A stretch of 64,000 bases of DNA from Hygrocybe punicea (Eukaryota > Basidiomycota > Agaricomycetes > Agaricales > Hygrophoraceae), in the NCBI GenBank assembly GCA_963556145.1, contig OY744469.1, positions 2,604,001 through 2,668,000 of the forward strand. Reading direction: 5' to 3'. A program made the translations under genes and the position numbers. Of the stretch, positions 34,574-45,071 are shown one piece after another (the first letter of the stretch is position 1; each line of letters starts with the position of its first letter). Below the pieces are notes generated by a model. The model saw nothing but the letters and a program-made list of their open reading frames with translations, did no database searches and was not told where the DNA came from.

Positions 34574-36213
34574 TGTTATGGATCGCTTCTGCAGTGGGCT
34601 CCAGCAACAATCAACTTAACTGGGAGGTGGTTTCCAGAGGAGAGAAGAGCAGTTTTCATTGTTGCTTACTACTAAGACAACACTGCTAAGAGGGGGGGTT
34701 CATGGTACAATGTCATTGCGAGCCGTGGGGGTTACCCAAGACAAGGGGGTCTGCCCCAAGAACCAGACTAAACGTAAGGAAAAGAAAGAAGAAAAAGTCC
34801 AAACCAACAACAAGAACAGTAGATATAGTGAATGGACTTGAGGGGAGGTAAATGGGAATCCAACCATGAAGCTACAACATGTCCAACTACACCATATGTT
34901 CACCATGAGGCATACATGAGGCGTCCTCATATCGATGTTCTCGCAATCCAACTGGAGGCCCGGGTGTCATTGAGGATGGAAGAGGTCCAGATGACTCGGA
35001 TGATTTGTCATCAGATCATTTGATGCGCAGAGTTGCCTATTCGGGGTCTACACTTGCTGTAATGGGCAAATGCGCAGCCTGGCAAGTGCGATGCATGGTC
35101 GGGTCAAAGAGGGGTATCATCCAGTGTGGGATTGGCGAAGGGAGTGTCTTGAGGTAGTGTGGATATAGCGGCAAGGTTGGTGTGAAAGAAAGCAAAGGAA
35201 TGTATGGAAGAAAAACCAACTAAGACAGTGGGCTAGTCAAGGTCAGACATGTGAACAGCATAAGCTATACCAGATGACGATGTCTGTGTCAATGACGCAT
35301 CGAGGGGTGATGTCTTGTCCTGTGTGTAGAACAATGTGGTCCACCTGATGTTGGTATTCGTCCAAGAAAGGGTATTGTCGTAAGTGAGTGTGAGAGGTAT
35401 CAAGGTTATGGATGGAAAAGGATAAATGAATGTGGGTCCAGGTTTCGAGTCATGGCACAGGTGACAAGCTGTGGGAACAAGTCGTTGGGTACTGCAATGA
35501 AGCGATGTTGTGCGAACAATATGCGATAGGGGTTGGTTCACTGTTTGGGAAGTCGTATGGTCTGTGGTCGAAGTCCAAAAGAATGTGCTTCAGTGATGGT
35601 CAGATTAGAGAGAACAGTGAAATGTCCTGTGATCGAGGATTGTTCAGGGTTCGCATGCAGGTGAGGAATGTCATCGGATCATCAGGGAGGATAATGGTAG
35701 GCACAGGGTATGAATATGGAAACCAAATATCCAAGAATGGCAATTGTCAATTACGTGTTGATATATTGTCAAGGTGGAGGTCGGATGTATCAATGGCGGA
35801 AGGGCACCTATGCCAAAGATAGATTATGATAATGTAGAAACCAATCAAGAAGGTGATGGCGATGCTGCCAATGATGATTACAGTAATTAGCTGTGTCGGG
35901 AGTACAGCCATTGTGAATTGGTTTGTCGTGGGATGAAGTCAACAATATGTCAGGGCGAGGGAAAAGACAATAGCGATGATGTCCATCGACAAGGAGACTA
36001 TTCGGGTACAGCAAGGTAACATGGGGATGTGTCCATGGTCGGTCTGGATTGTTCTAGAAGAAAGGAAGAAAAGAGAACAAGGACAAGAATAAACAACGAT
36101 GTCCAAAAGAAGACAACAGGTAAAAGGAAACGAAAAAGGAAGGTGTGATAAAACAGAATCATCGTGGTGGGTAACAGAGTCAGAATCGGAGTTGCGGAGT
36201 GTAAAATGTAACA
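34574..36213 (-). mobile_element. Copia-type solo-LTR-like insertion (1640 bp)
   Basis: Ends TGTTATGG and ATGTAACA give the TGTTA...TAACA termini usual for copia LTRs, with 5-bp duplications GATAT at 34569-34573 and 36214-36218. Removing it joins SKDI with PFCLQVPFIGF of the retroelement in frame. No RT or integrase inside; open frames are short and unrecognised. A solo LTR fits best, although 1.6 kb is long; a non-autonomous element without visible LTR pair is the alternative. Orientation is a guess. Confidence 0.68.
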
Positions 36214-37113
36214 GATATCCCCTTCTGCTTGCAGGTCCCCTTCATTGGCTTCACCTGGGACCTGGAGCTTCGGACGGTTACCATTCCTCCCAAAAAGAAA
36301 GAGAAGTACCTGGCTGCAATTGCTCAGTGGGAAACGGCACCCACCCATGTTCTCAACGATGTTCAAAAGCTCTTCAGCAAGCTTCTCCATGCCAGCCTTG
36401 TCATTCCAATGGGACATGCTTACCTCTCCAGACTGGAGGCCATGCTGGGGATCTTCCACAATAATCCTTTCAAACCATGCACCCCTCCCTGTGGCACTGC
36501 AGAAGATCTTCACTGGTGGAAACACCTCCTATCCAAACCCGATGTCTCTCGTCCAATCCCCACCCCTGTTCCTGTCATCAACACCAGCTCATTCTCTGAT
36601 GCAAGCTCCAGTTTTGGCATTGCAGTCACAATTGGGCCGCTCTGGCATGCCTGGCCCCTCCTCCCAGGATGGCAGCATGACAACAGGGACATCGGATGGG
36701 CAGAAGCAGTTGGGTTCAAACTCTTGGTCCACTACACTATCGCCCGCAATCCTCCAGGCTCTCACATCAAGGTCTTTGGGGACAACAATGGAGTCGTCCA
36801 GGGCTGGTGGAGAGGCATCAGGAAAAACACTTTGGCTCTGTGACATCCTGGGAACTTATGAAATTTCTAGAGTGTCATAGTGAGCCACAGAGTGTCTTAG
36901 AGTGTCTCAGAGTGTCCTAGATTGCCTCATGTCATTATAAAATGTGGAAGCATAATTTAGTTCTCAACAACCCCATTGAAACATTGTTTAGACATTTATA
37001 CACCCATATTATATACCATATAGTCTTATATGAATACGTACTATGAAAAAATCCCAGACCAGTTCAGTTTTGATCTGGACCACGAAACGCTTGCCCTTCC
37101 CCACACCATCTGA

Positions 37114-37165
37114 CCTCACAACAGTGCTGCACATGTCAATCGACATTGTGAGCCTATGTGCAAGG
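37114..37165. repeat. 52-bp palindromic module (e)
   Basis: CCTCACAAC ... ATGTCAATCGACAT ... GTGCAAGG, symmetric about 37139/37140. Confidence 0.6.
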
Positions 37166-37281
37166 TGGGATGGGGGTGCTGGGGTGCTGGCTCTCTCCTC
37201 TCCTCTCTGACCTCATGAATGCAGGGTTGTGGCAAAACCCATTGGCGTCCTCGGACCCGTTGGTGTCCTGAGACTGTGAGT

Positions 37282-37333
37282 CATCACAGACACCTGGCAC
37301 ATGTCAATTGATATGGCCAGGTGTCGTGTGATG
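37282..37333. repeat. 52-bp palindromic module (f), different arms
   Basis: CATCACAGACACCTGGC ... ATGTCAATTGATAT ... GGTGTCGTGTGATG; same centre and same length as the other modules but unrelated outer arms that pair well with each other. Confidence 0.6.
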
Positions 37334-37498
37334 GCTTGGCGGCCCCTTGATGATCTCAACATCATCGACAGAATGGTCTGGCCAATAGGCCAGAGCCGAT
37401 CTCGACGATGTTGCCCTTGTGTTGCTGTTTTGACGTCGTTGTGGGATGGGATGGTAGCATAGGGCGTTAACGAGTTGTTAACGCCCTGTCGTGTTGTA

Positions 37499-38214
37499 CT
37501 GTACCAATCCGGTCAATTCGCCAGGCCATGTGACACGTGACATGAAAGGTGAATCTGCCAATTCGCCACAAACGGTCATGACGCATGACAGGGAAAATTT
37601 TCACCTCCTAAGTACTTAGATGGACGCAATATATCCAAATTTCTTTCTCTGAGGATGCTTGAGCTCAATATTCCACCTGAAATTCTCCAGCACACCCTCC
37701 TGAATCAAAATTTGTCCATCAATGCCTTTGTTGCCTTCAAGATCCCACTGGCACCACTAAATAATACACCTCCCGAGCATCACTTGAAGCTTCACACATT
37801 TTCATTGCAGCCAAACACACCCAAATGTCATCAACGCATTGGCACACATGAGAATGGTGGCTTGATGGTGACAGCAGAAGCAGAAGACATAAATGTGTTA
37901 CCAATATCCACCAAAAGAGTGGGGGAGGATTCGGAGGAAGGTGAAAAGGAGGAGAGTGAAAAGGAGGTGGAGGTGGGCAGAGGGAAGCGCAAGAAAGTCG
38001 TGAACAGGCTGTACCATTTCTCAGACTTCACACGGCACGCCGATGTCGATTGAATCGTTCATTACCATAATTACTATATTTAGACATATATACCATAAAT
38101 GGAAATGGTCTGACGAATTCGCCGATATCCTAGGTGACGTGTGACAAGCGTGACATTTCGCCATTTTGGAAACCTGTGTGATGCGTGACAGGCGAATTGA
38201 CCGGATTGGTACAG
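37499..38214. mobile_element. Tc1/mariner-like element with TIR, nested (716 bp)
   Basis: Inverted ends CTGTACCAATCCGGTCAATT (24 bp shared, then diverging) with TA on both sides (37497-37498, 38215-38216). It contains one frame of 132 codons at 37655-38053. No DDE motif seen. Confidence 0.82.
37655..38053 (+). CDS. Unknown ORF inside the Tc1/mariner-like element
   Basis: 132 codons starting MLELNIPPEILQ, with a very acidic stretch (EDSEEGEKEESEKEVEV), a basic patch GRGKRKK and the end FSDFTRHADVD. No transposase domain recognised. It could be a 3' piece of a host or transposon gene captured in the element, or a chance frame. Confidence 0.3.
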   Translation: MLELNIPPEILQHTLLNQNLSINAFVAFKIPLAPLNNTPPEHHLKLHTFSLQPNTPKCHQRIGTHENGGLMVTAEAEDINVLPISTKRVGEDSEEGEKEESEKEVEVGRGKRKKVVNRLYHFSDFTRHADVD

Positions 38215-40274
38215 TATGTGCCATCGCTGCGTGCCCTCGTCATCATGTCATTAGCTGGGGTGGGAGATGTGAGAGGTGCCAGGGCGTTAAAGAGAGGGTG
38301 GGAGACGTTACCGAGAGATGTTGATGTGAGGTAGGAAACGTTGGCGAGAGTGCTGAGACATTGATGAGGGGTGCCAGAAAGCTAAAAAAAACCAGCTTTC
38401 AGAGCACTCTGTATCCATCAAATGATGCTCTGAAGTGCTCTCAGAGTGGAGAGCCTCAAGCAGGTTGCTCTCAGAGCCACTCAGAGTGCTCTGGCAGCTT
38501 TGGCGCTTTCCTCACTCTGAGTGGCTCTGAGACTCTCTCAGAGTGCCTCAGAGAATTAGTGTTTTTCCTGATGGGCTGGAGCCACAACTCCCAGATCAAC
38601 AATGTCTTCAAGAGGATCCACACCCTCACGGCCCCCTCATCCTACGTCATCCACACAAGATTCGTTCCCAGTGAACACACCCCAGCCGACGGCCCGTCTA
38701 GGGGCATATACCCCCCTTTCTCCCTCCTGCTTCCCCCCATCAAAATCCCTGTTGACCTCTCCCACTTCATTGTCAACTTCGACTCCCCCATTCCAGGATC
38801 TGAGCCCTGCTCTCCTGTCCACCCTGCTCCAGCACCCTTCAAGACAAAGCCACGTCAGGATGCCACTGCCTTCCCCGACTGCTACATCCCCTTCACACTC
38901 AAACAGCAGGCAATGGACTGGAGCAATGGTGGGTAGGCCAGCAAAGGCCCTGGCATGGAACTCCCCCCTGCCCTTCCAAGGTCCCTGTCCCCATGCTCCT
39001 GCCCCCTACCATCAGGGCCTAGCCCCCTCTCTATCCCACCTCCGCCCCCACTGCCTTGCTCGGGACTGCCTCCAGATCTGGTGCCCCTGCAGGCTCACAC
39101 CATCCTAGATGAACAAGGTGTCCCAACAAACCTGTCACCAGAGGATGTCACGCGCATCGCAGATGTACTTGAACACACCTGGGCAGAGAACACATGAGAG
39201 ACCTATGGTACCAGTCTCCTCCTCTTTCACGTCTTCTGCAACAAAAAGAACCTTCCAGAATCCCAACGGGCCCCGGCCAGCAGTGTCATGCTGTCCGCCT
39301 TCACTGCCACCCTCACAGGCTCCTATGCCGCCAAGTCCATTGGCAACTACCTTTACGGGGTCCGGGCTTGGCATATCATCCACAGCATCCCCTGGCACCC
39401 AAACAACCTCGAAATGCAAGGTATCCTGAAGGCCGCTAATGCCCTCCACCCTTCCTCATCCAAAAGGAAACCCCATCTCCCCTTCACCATTGACTACATT
39501 GTGGCACTCCGGTCCCAGCTCAACCTATCAGCCCCCCTCGATGCTGCCGTCTTCAGCTGCCTCACCACAACCTTCTACTCAACAGCCTGCCTTGGTGAGT
39601 TCACAGTAAAAAACCTGAAGCCGGGGACCTTTCACAGCTCAACCCATGTCACGCCAGCCCACATCACCTCAGTCCATGATCGCAACAACCTGGAAATGAC
39701 CTCCTTCCACCTCCCCCGCACAAAAACCTCCTCCTCCAGGGAAGATGTCTCCTGGGGAAGACAACTCAGCAGCTCAGACCCTGAAATGGCCTTGAATAAT
39801 CACCTCCAGTTAAACCAACCCCCTGTGGATGGCCCTCTCTTCGCTTACTGCCACAGCAAGGGCTTCCGAGCCCTCACCTAGTGTTGCCGTAGTTTGGTTC
39901 CAAACCTAGCCAAACCTGGTTCAAATCCCAAACTGAACCCTAGGTTCAGTCTAAGTTCAGTCAAGTGCTGAACTGGACCGTGGGTTCAGTTCTGGGTTTT
40001 GAGGCCTGCCAGATTTCCTGAATGGCTCCAAACCACGTCCAAACCGTGAACGTGGATATTTTTAAGGTATTTATTTCATTTGTTTTTCAGATTTCTTTAC
40101 TTACTTTTTCGTGTTAAACAGTATTATGTGACCATTACCTTACAGGTTTCTTCACCAACACCGCAACAACGCAAGGCCAATGAACGCGACACAATGTCGC
40201 ATTTGTGAATACAGGTAAGTCTCATAAATTTTCTTAACTTTACTAATATTATCTGCCACAGGCAACTTGACCGC

Positions 40275-42011
40275 TGTAGAGACTCAACATCCCTCTGAGT
40301 CTGTATCATCAATATATCACGAATCCGGATGAACCCGATGTAGATGCGGGTTCTTTGTGGCTTCGGAACAATAAAGGAAGAAAGATGATCCTAACCTGAG
40401 GGGTGTCAGCGTAGAAGTGACGGTGGATAAGTCAGTGTCGGGAGTAGTAGTAAAAGTGGAAATGAAAGTAAAAATGTAAGCCGCCGTGTAAAACTAAACA
40501 AATAACGACGAATCCAGCGATGAACGGAGTGAAAACGGACAAATAATGAAGAACCCAACGATGCCGACAATGTCGGGTACGGCGGGTCGGGTCGGGTCAG
40601 GTCGGAAACGATGAAAAAATATATGGGAACAGCGATAAAGACAATGAAGTGAACTACAAAAAGGCTAAGGGTTTACGTGGATGAGCATTTGAAGGGATTA
40701 AAAGGGTGGTTCTGACTATATGGAAACGGGGACTAATGGTATCTCTCTTTTGTACAGTCGTCGGGGACCATTTTTATAGTACAGGAAACAGTAATCTACT
40801 TTCGGACATGTCTATTTCGGCCGATGGTAAGCTACAAAGAAAGGTTGGAATGGGGATGTGGAAAGGGGGGTTGCAAAGTGATGAGGACAGGAAAATGGAG
40901 GGGAGAAGGAATATCCAAGAAAAAGATCTAAAATGTCCTACATATCTCCGAAAGGACAAGGGGATGCATAAATAAAGTAAGTCCGAAGTCGGGGATTGAG
41001 TCCGATGAGATCCATCTTCTAGCATTGGAACTCCGGGGCTGCCGGATTTGGTCCGAGAGCGGCTGTGATGAAGCGGCATACGTCGGGTCACGTCACGTCG
41101 GGTTACGTCGGGTTGGAATGGGAATCAATTGGAGGCATTGGGTACGTCCGGATTCGTGATATATCGACGATACGGACTCAGAGGAACGTCAAGTCTCTTC
41201 ACCAATGCCCTCCAATCGACTTGCATTCGAACCTGACGTAACCCGACGTGACGTGACGTGACGTGACCGATGTAACCTGACACATGCCGCTTTGTGACGG
41301 CCGCTTTTGGGCCAAATCCGGCAGCCTCATAAGCCCCAGAGTTCCAATTGTAAGAGATGGATCTCATCAGACTTGATTCCCAACTTTGGACTTACCTTAT
41401 TTGTGCATCCCCTCGTCCTTTCAGAGATATGTAGGACATTTCACATCTTTTCATGGATATTTGTTTTCCCCTCCATTTTCCTGTCTTGGTCGCTTTGCAA
41501 CCCCCCTTTCCACATCCCCATTCCAACCTTTCTTTGTAGTTTACCATCAGCCAAAATAGACATGTCTGACAGTAGATTACTCACTCATGTACTATAAAAA
41601 CGGTCCCTGATGACCATACAAAAAAAAGAGATACCCTTAGTCCCCGTTTCCTCATAGTCAGAATCCTCTTTTAATCACTTCAAATGCTCGTCCTCATAAA
41701 CCGTTAGACTTTTATAGTTCCCTTCAACGTCCTTATTGTTGTGCCTTTATTCGTTCATTGTTTCCGACCCAACCTGACCCGACCCGCTGTACCCAACATC
41801 GTCAGCATCGTCGAGTTCATTGTTATTTATCCGTTTTTAGTCTGTTCATCACCGGATTCATCATTATTTGACCAGTTTTACACGGCGGCTTTACTTTTAC
41901 TTACATTCCCTTCCTTTTACTACTATCCCCAACTGATTATCCACAGTCGACACCCTCAGGTTAGGATCATCTTCTTTATTGTTCTGAAGCCACCCCGAAC
42001 CTGCATCTACA
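40275..42011 (+). mobile_element. Solo LTR family B (plus) with a nested minus LTR
   Basis: The LTR start (TGTAGAGACTCAACATCCC) occupies 40275-40338; the remainder is 41206-42011, ending CATCTACA. Duplication CCGC on both sides (40271-40274, 42012-42015). A complete minus LTR (40339-41201) splits it. Confidence 0.85.
40339..41201 (-). repeat. Nested LTR family B, minus orientation
   Basis: 863 bp from TGTAGATGCGGG to CTCTTCA (inverted). Flanks CCGA (40335-40338) and CCAA (41202-41205), a 4-bp duplication with one G/A change. Confidence 0.82.
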
Positions 42012-42265
42012 CCGCGACCACATCGCGAGCACCACCACAGCACAACATGGATCCCAATGCCAATGCCAATGGATGCAGGACAGCCACAACACCACCACCA
42101 CCATCACCACCACCACCGGCAATGGCAATGGCAATGTCAATGTCAATAATGACGATGGCAACAGCAACAGCAACAATGGCAACGGCAACGGCAACGGCCA
42201 GCAGCAGCAACAGCAGCAACAGCAGCAGCAGCTTGTGCTGCATCAAGCCATCCAACGCCAAGGAA

Positions 42266-42318
42266 CCTCGCGAACATGAGCTGACACGTCAACTGATGTG
42301 TGGACATCGTTCGTGAGG
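42266..42318. repeat. 52/53-bp palindromic module (b)
   Basis: CCTCGCGAAC ... ACGTCAACTGATGT ... TTCGTGAGG, inside the triplet array of hAT MITE copy 2. Confidence 0.65.
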
Positions 42319-42626
42319 TATTTGGCACCAAGAAGGATAATTGGAGCGTGGGTGTAGCCCGCGCTCCCATTTCCACAGCAGCAGCAGCAACAACAGCAAT
42401 GGCAGCAGCAGCAGCAGCAGTGGCAATGGCAATGACAACGGCAATGGCAATGGCAATGGCAATGGCAGCCACAGCAGCAACAGCCATGACAGCAGCAGCA
42501 GCAATGGTGGCAGCAGCAGCAGTTGCAACAGCAACGGCCACGGCAGTGGCAGCAACAGCGACAGTGGCAATGGCAATGGCAGCAGCAGCAGCAGCAGTGC
42601 CGGATGGCTCCCCTGCAGCCCAACTA

Positions 42627-42678
42627 CCTCGCGAAGTGCAGTGCCATATCAATTGATATGTGCCTGCCATTTGCAAGG
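42627..42678. repeat. 52-bp palindromic module (c)
   Basis: CCTCGCGAAGTG ... TATCAATTGATA ... TTGCAAGG; the position in hAT MITE copy 2 that corresponds to module (a) in copy 1. Confidence 0.75.
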
Positions 42679-43147
42679 AGAACAGAGCTCATGGAGTGAG
42701 CCCACCTCGGTCCAGGGTTCAGACCATGTCTGAACCCAGACCGAACGCGGACAGACAGTTCAATGCCATCTGGGTCCAGGTTTGGCCCAGCACCAAACCG
42801 GACCTGAAGTTTGGTTCGTGGTTCCGCCAAAAAGGGTCAGAACCAGACCGAACTGAACTTCAGCAACACTATCCTCACCAAATCCAAAATGTTGGAGTGC
42901 CTAGCCAAGGCAGCATGCAGGTTGAATGTAGACCCTCTCCAAGGCCATGGCATCTGCATAGGCTCGACTTTGGAATACCTCCTTTGAGGCATCCCATTTG
43001 AGGTCATGAAGGTCAAGGGGTGCTGGGCCAGCGACTCATTCCTCCTATACCTAAGAAAACACGCACAGATCATGGCCCCTTACATGCAAGCTGTTCCTGC
43101 CCTGCATGATAGCTTCATCCATCTCACTATGCCTCCAGTCCGCTAAA

Positions 43148-44510
43148 ATGTTTTGTGAGTCCCTTTTCTCAGCCATCTCCTAAAAAATGGGAACCGATGC
43201 TTGCCCGATGCATCGTCGTCCTCCTACCAAGGCACTGGGATTCGCTGCTCATATTGGTTCCTTCCCACAGACAGAACCATCCTTCTCGGGGCTGGGAAGC
43301 CCTCTGGCTTTCACCCAACCCTCTCTTCACTCACTCTTTCCTTCCCCCAATTCTTACAACTTGAAGTAGCTACTCTGCCTTGCACCTTCATACCTCTCTT
43401 CTACCTTGCAATCTAAGCTTCACCGTAATGGACTCTCAAAGAGTGGGGTCTGGCAATCCCCTTTCAAATTTGGTTTTATTTGTGCGCATGGCAGACTACG
43501 AAAGTTTGAGAAGAAATGGTAAATATTTCTGTAACCTCTACCAATACATTTTAACCTTAGCACATATAACAAAAGTGTGATAGAACTTCAATCTGCATAA
43601 CTTGTTTGCAGTAGATTTTAAAAAATCTTGCTACATCTTTCAAACCAATGGAACCACCATTGTTCTGGGGGGAAATTAGAGTGAAAAAAAAAAATCTGTT
43701 GTGAACAATTTGTTCTAAATGTACGTTAGAAGAACCTCTGATAGTTTGATTGGTGATTATAGCAGTGTGGCAACCTACACAGTTGAGTGGCAAAAGGCTT
43801 GCTTATGTAATGTTTGTCAAGCATCAGCAAAGCCTTTTCTGGTAGTCAAAAGTAGTAGAGACTCATATTAAGTGATTTATTGCTTCAGTTTGCTGTGAAA
43901 ACTAGTTTTAATGTTTGTCAGTAGTATTTCCTGACTTTTCAATTAACTGATATATATTTTATTGCACTAAACTGAGGGTGTATCTCATTTATTTTGAGTT
44001 GACCACCTGGAACAAGCATGTGCACAGATTTTATAAGCAATTGCCGGACCCCACCAATAGACTCCCTTACTACACCGCCGTTTGGCTCACAGCGTCCCTG
44101 GGACCTAAAAAAGGCAGCGCTAGAAATAGATGATATTTATTTCTGATCCCGCTGCAAACCCAATCTAAATTTGGCAGTGGATAGAAGGTGATGAAAATGA
44201 CATTGTATTCATGGTCATCACAGATCGACTTCTTTACTTATATAATTTTGATCAAATTTAAGTATGGCCCAGCACCAAATCTTGGGCTGGACCGATCACT
44301 GACAGCTCAATGTCGGGTCAACATCAATTCCATGTATATTTGATGTCATGGAAGGACTTAGCGAAAATTGTGGAAGGACTTGGCGAAACAAGGTGATATA
44401 TTCAAACTCCGTCACAACTCCGAGCCCAAATTTTGAACCTTCGCCATGTTCAACTTATTCTCAACCACATCGTCTCTCTCCGCCATTCCTCTACACTACC
44501 AGGATAAAGA
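43148..44510. other. No gene recognised; 3' flank of the retroelement and A/T-rich sequence
   Basis: 43148-43420 may be the 3' untranslated part of the retroelement. 43420-44340 has only short open frames. CCATGTATATTTGATGTCATGG near 44330-44350 can fold. Two tandem GGAAGGACTTRGCGAAA units lie at 44350-44385. Confidence 0.4.
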
Positions 44511-44625
44511 ATGGCAAGTACATCCCCTTTTACTATTTTCCTTTACTCTTCTACACTGATTGACTTCTTTTAACACAGAGGATGATGGGCTGAGTGCCGC
44601 CAGAGCAGGAGGAGATTTGGTGTAA
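44511..44625 (+). pseudogene. Possible 5' exons of a host gene cut off by a repeat
   Basis: ATGGCAA at 44511, a GTACAT ... CACAG intron (44518-44578), then AGGATGATGGGC. The joined product reads MAKDDGLSAARAGGDLV and then stops, or could splice at GTGTAACTGG (44620). A long repeat begins about 60 bp downstream, so the rest of the gene may have been lost or separated. Family not recognised. Confidence 0.3.
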
Positions 44626-45071
44626 CTGGCCTGTATATAGTACCAGAAATTGTGCAATAATCACGTTTCCTGATTTGGTGGTCTATAAAGTTCTATATCA
44701 AACACATCAGGACTTTCCACATTTAGTCGGGATCTAAAGTGATTTTTAAAGTTAGCACCAAAATATAATCTTTAGATTTACATTTAGGCCTAGCCTAAAT
44801 ATTGAATTTAAGTCACAAATAAATGTATATCTAAATTATTTATTTATTTTCATCTTTAGGTTATTCTTGCAATCAAAATAATTATCAGATCTATATTGTA
44901 AGGGGAAAGTATAATTTAGTTCCAAGTTTACTCAAATTTCTAGTCCAAATTTAGGCATCACCTAAAGGCAGGCCAAAATTAAAACTTTCGGTAGCGTTAA
45001 AATAATAAATTTAATAATTATCAAAATGTAAGATTTTCGGCAGCTATTTAAATTCAAAGTTGTTGTTAGAT

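Larger units (their letters stand above)
36816..38573 (+). mobile_element. CACTA/Plavaka-like DNA element, non-autonomous (1758 bp)
   Basis: Inverted ends CATCAGGAAAAACACT / AGTGTTTTTCCTGATG with 2-bp duplication GG (36814-36815, 38574-38575). Subterminal arrays of CAGAGTG/CTCAGAGTG words on both sides. Removing it joins GWWRG and WSHNSQINNVF of the retroelement in frame. Contains the Tc1/mariner-like element 37499-38214 and two of the 52-bp palindromic modules. Confidence 0.8.
39879..42871 (-). mobile_element. hAT MITE copy 2, inverted relative to copy 1, split by an LTR
   Basis: Ends TAGTGTTGCCGTAG and CAGCAACACTA; duplications CCCTCACC (39871-39878) and TCCTCACC (42872-42879) differ by one C/T change. 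Removal joins FRALT and KSKMLECL of the recombinase in frame. Without the LTR at 40275-42011 it is about 1.25 kb, close to copy 1. The CAG/CAA/GGC triplet array lies at about 42040-42600. The orientation follows from the matching ends (AGTTCAGTTCGGTC). Confidence 0.9.
32746..43147 (+). pseudogene. DIRS/Ngaro-like retroelement (Gag, RT-RNase H, tyrosine recombinase), disrupted
   Basis: Read in order: an ORF1 start at 32746 (MDTLSIFWYKL); a Gag-like CCHC knuckle CSGCGNKSHGAQSC near 33520-33560; RT from about 33640 (LSLTPKPGNKESFWMVQNLS, SAIDSD-like LAIDSDLYPCTWGTFST, KWSDDHIFF with the catalytic Asp pair); RNase H from 36229 (SFSDASSSFG, VFGDNNGVVQGWW) to about 38700 (SEHTPADGPSRGIYPP); tyrosine recombinase from about 39080 to 43147. 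The recombinase has SCLTTTFYSTACLGEFT (the usual Arg appears as Leu), GHGIC in place of HxxR, CWAS in place of RWAS, and a retained Tyr in LLYLRKHAQ. Three insertions (34574-36213, 36816-38573, 39879-42871) and several stops kill it. Removing each insertion rejoins the frame. Family order recalled from Agaricomycete relatives; DIRS versus Ngaro not resolved. Confidence 0.83.

Noticed and set aside
35430..35822. 130-residue open frame in the copia-type insertion
   Set aside because: No recognisable motif; the insertion looks like an LTR, which normally does not code.
42040..42600. CRISPR-like short repeats
   Set aside because: Irregular CAG/CAA/GGC triplets without spacers; eukaryotic simple repeat.
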